A DNA stretch of 36,897 nucleotides from Ruminococcus sp. (GTDB lineage: Bacteria > Bacillota > Clostridia > Oscillospirales > Ruminococcaceae). Both the position numbers and the translations under genes were made by a program. This document shows, one piece after another, positions 35,437-36,897 of this stretch (positions within the stretch are counted from its first letter, which is position 1; every line of letters begins with the position of its first letter). The notes beneath the pieces are model-generated. The model was not told the origin of the DNA. It ran no database searches and was given only the letters and a program-made list of their open reading frames with translations. Where the stretch lies: contig JAFYGE010000045.1 in NCBI GenBank assembly GCA_017543335.1, positions 1-36,897 on the forward strand, in the 5' to 3' direction.

Positions 35437-35465
35437 ATTATATAACATTTTTTGATTATCGTCAA
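35437..35465 (-). promoter_or_regulatory. Promoter of the CYTH-phoH-...-ksgA block
   Basis: On the minus strand TTGACG (35460-35465) and TATAAT (35437-35442) are 17 bp apart. Transcription would start near 35430, next to a small dyad GGTAC-ATA-GTACC (35417-35429). It is the only strong promoter I find for the 13 genes downstream; a lone TATAAT occurs in the era-yqzL gap. Confidence 0.8.
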
Positions 35466-35539
35466 CAAAAACCTCATATTTTTTCTGTATAAGTTGCTTA
35501 AAAAAATATATAGGTGTTGAAATTGTGAAAAACTTGTGT

Positions 35540-36298
35540 TCAGTTTTCGTAAATATCTCTGAGCATAACATTAAATATAGAAAAAGAGCCGTCATCGAAA
35601 TAGATCTGATGTGACCTGAAAGAAAGTTCGTTACCGGTTTCAGCCTCCGGCACATCTATATAGACCGCATCTTTCTCTGCTCTTATTTTAACGTTAAGCT
35701 TCTCCTCGACCGCACGGCAGATCACCTCATAATTTTCAGTGAAAAAGCTGTCGAGCATCTCGGTATCATCTGAATTTTCCTTTGCGTCAACAGATTCAGT
35801 TTTCAGATAGATAGTGACAATATTCCCATTTATCTCAGTACCGACATCAGCCTCCAGAGCCTTATCGGGAGCAGAAAGCATCTTTTTTCTGAGGAAACAC
35901 AGCAAATAGTAACGCAGAAGCTCCTCATGCATATAAATAAAGCCTTTATTTTCCCTGTTGATCTTTATAAAGCATTTATCGCCAAGTATGCTGAGACAGC
36001 CGGCAGCGAAATCCTCAAGGAACTGATCGGTATCGATAAGTCTTTTATCCTTTTTCATAAATCCGAACACATTATTAAGAGCAGATTCACGAATGATAGT
36101 TCTGCACATTATCCGGATATTTTCAATTATTTCGTCGCCGTCTTCTTTGCTTGTGTTTTTGACCATATCTTTCAGAAGCTCGCATGAAGCCGCAATTCGT
36201 GTAACAGCGTATCTGATATTATTATCATTCTTTTCAAGGAACTCCATTGCATACGGATTATCAAAAAGCTCGATCATTTTTTCAATGTTCTTCATCAT
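35540..36298 (-). CDS. Unknown protein, possibly a degenerate histidine-kinase-like fold
   Basis: The 252-residue soluble protein is not recognised. Residues about 22-80 look like two long helices: NIRYAVTRIAASCELLKDMV resembles the dimerisation helix of histidine kinases but lacks the phospho-accepting His. The rest is mixed alpha/beta, with no N, G1 or G2 ATP-binding boxes. A pseudokinase or phosphotransfer-type scaffold is possible but weak. ATG-ATG starts the gene; the second (36295) is better spaced from GAAGG. A TATAAT at 36339-36344 is the likely -10 box. The gene lies between gap (divergent) and the CYTH gene. 36299-36544 holds only promoters. Confidence 0.75.
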   Translation of the reverse strand: MMKNIEKMIELFDNPYAMEFLEKNDNNIRYAVTRIAASCELLKDMVKNTSKEDGDEIIENIRIMCRTIIRESALNNVFGFMKKDKRLIDTDQFLEDFAAGCLSILGDKCFIKINRENKGFIYMHEELLRYYLLCFLRKKMLSAPDKALEADVGTEINGNIVTIYLKTESVDAKENSDDTEMLDSFFTENYEVICRAVEEKLNVKIRAEKDAVYIDVPEAETGNELSFRSHQIYFDDGSFSIFNVMLRDIYEN

Positions 36299-36484
36299 CG
36301 ACCTTCTTTCATCTATCTAAAATATTTCTACACTATTTATTATACTACATTTTTTATTAAAATGGAATAGGATAGACAAGAAAATATCAGGAGAAATAAT
36401 TAACAAAATTTTACTTCTTGCTTTTTCAAGCAATGTATAATATGCACAATTAGAAAAAAATCTGTTATTTTTTTATCTAAGCAC

Positions 36485-36513
36485 TTGAAAAAATTTCCGG
36501 ATTGGAGTATAAT
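36485..36513 (+). promoter_or_regulatory. Promoter of gap
   Basis: TTGAAA (36485-36490) and perfect TATAAT (36508-36513) with 17 bp between. The leader is about 25 bases, with AGGAGG at 36531-36536. Unlike eno, it shows no operator-like palindrome and no structured leader. Confidence 0.85.
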
Positions 36514-36544
36514 AGAAATATAAAAATTTTAGGAGGTATATCCA

Positions 36545-36897
36545 ATGTCAGTTAAAGTTGCTATTAATGGTTTCGGCCGTATTGGCCGTCTTGCATTCAG
36601 ACAGATGTTTGATGCTGAGGGTTATGAGGTAGTTGCTATCAACGATCTTACAAAGCCTTCAATGCTCGCTCAGCTTCTCAAGTATGATACAGCTCAGGGT
36701 GGTTACTGCGGAAAGATCGGTGAGAACCTTCACACAGTTTCTGCTGATGATGAAGCAGGTACTATCACAGTTGATGGTAAGACACTCACAATCTACGCTA
36801 AGGCTAACGCTGCAGAGCTCCCTTGGGGTGAGATCGGTGTTGACGTAGTTCTCGAGTGCACAGGTTTCTACTGCTCAAAGGAAAAGTCACAGGCTCA
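36545..36897 (+). CDS. gap: Glyceraldehyde-3-phosphate dehydrogenase, N-terminal part
   Basis: The gene runs off the window; 117 complete codons are visible of about 335. The start MSVKVAINGFGRIGRLAFRQ is the NAD-binding Rossmann loop (GFGRIG at 9-14), followed by INDL with the adenine-ribose Asp, LLKYDTAQG, PWGEIGVDVVLECTGFY. This is the phosphorylating, NAD-dependent glycolytic enzyme. AGGAGG lies before the ATG. The part seen is rich in codons such as GCT, GGT and CTC, like eno, which suggests high expression. Confidence 0.97.
   Translation, partial: MSVKVAINGFGRIGRLAFRQMFDAEGYEVVAINDLTKPSMLAQLLKYDTAQGGYCGKIGENLHTVSADDEAGTITVDGKTLTIYAKANAAELPWGEIGVDVVLECTGFYCSKEKSQA

Overview
The window looks like a chromosome segment of a Gram-positive, low-to-mid GC anaerobe of the class Clostridia, most likely Ruminococcus or a close relative. 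The evidence is the gene content (spoIIE, mutS2, the phoH-ybeY-era-yqzL-recO block, glgB-glgC-glgD-glgA, SPKTG-type wall anchoring), strong AGGAGG ribosome binding sites and clear TTGACA/TATAAT promoters. No plasmid, phage, IS element, CRISPR array, tRNA or rRNA was recognised. The genus is an inference.

Layout. 1-2849: a triple-hairpin intergenic repeat, then a large polytopic membrane protein on the plus strand with its own promoter and terminator. 2850-4505: enolase, with a perfect sigma-A-type promoter and a long leader that can fold in alternative ways. 4504-13281, nearly all minus strand: a metal and redox island. It encodes a ZIP metal transporter, a small-molecule-type methyltransferase, a ferric-reductase-like membrane protein fused to an extracytoplasmic FMN-binding domain, a wall-anchored Tp47-like surface protein, a flavodoxin, FeoB with its small Cys-rich partner, and two FeoA proteins. 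13433-20007: a GNAT acetyltransferase and the glycogen genes glgB-glgC-glgD-glgA; glgC is split by one in-frame TGA. 20179-22428: spoIIE. 22592-23230: an unknown membrane protein with two copies of a helical motif. 23310-35386: a 13-gene minus-strand block (CYTH protein, phoH, ybeY, era, yqzL, recO, mutS2, mscS, a phosphoesterase, two FAD enzymes, a small unknown, ksgA), with several 4-base start/stop overlaps, one strong promoter in front and one terminator at the end. 35540-36298: an unknown protein. 36545 to the end: the start of gap on the plus strand.

The most interesting theme is a shared palindrome, GTTAG-N6-CTAAC or a near match. It sits in front of the methyltransferase/ZIP pair, the flavodoxin/surface protein/reductase operon, feoB and feoA, and at the start point of eno. 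I did not see it at the other promoters listed. It looks like the operator of a metal (probably iron) regulator. It would join surface iron capture, flavin-based reduction outside the membrane, Fe(II) uptake through Feo/ZIP and replacement of ferredoxin by flavodoxin in one local regulon. The surface protein and the reductase-FMN fusion are the least described parts.

Other points for follow-up are the glgC nonsense codon, the acidic loop in FeoB, the altered metal-ligand motifs in the phosphoesterase, the structured eno leader, and a 21-bp-spaced promoter at spoIIE.
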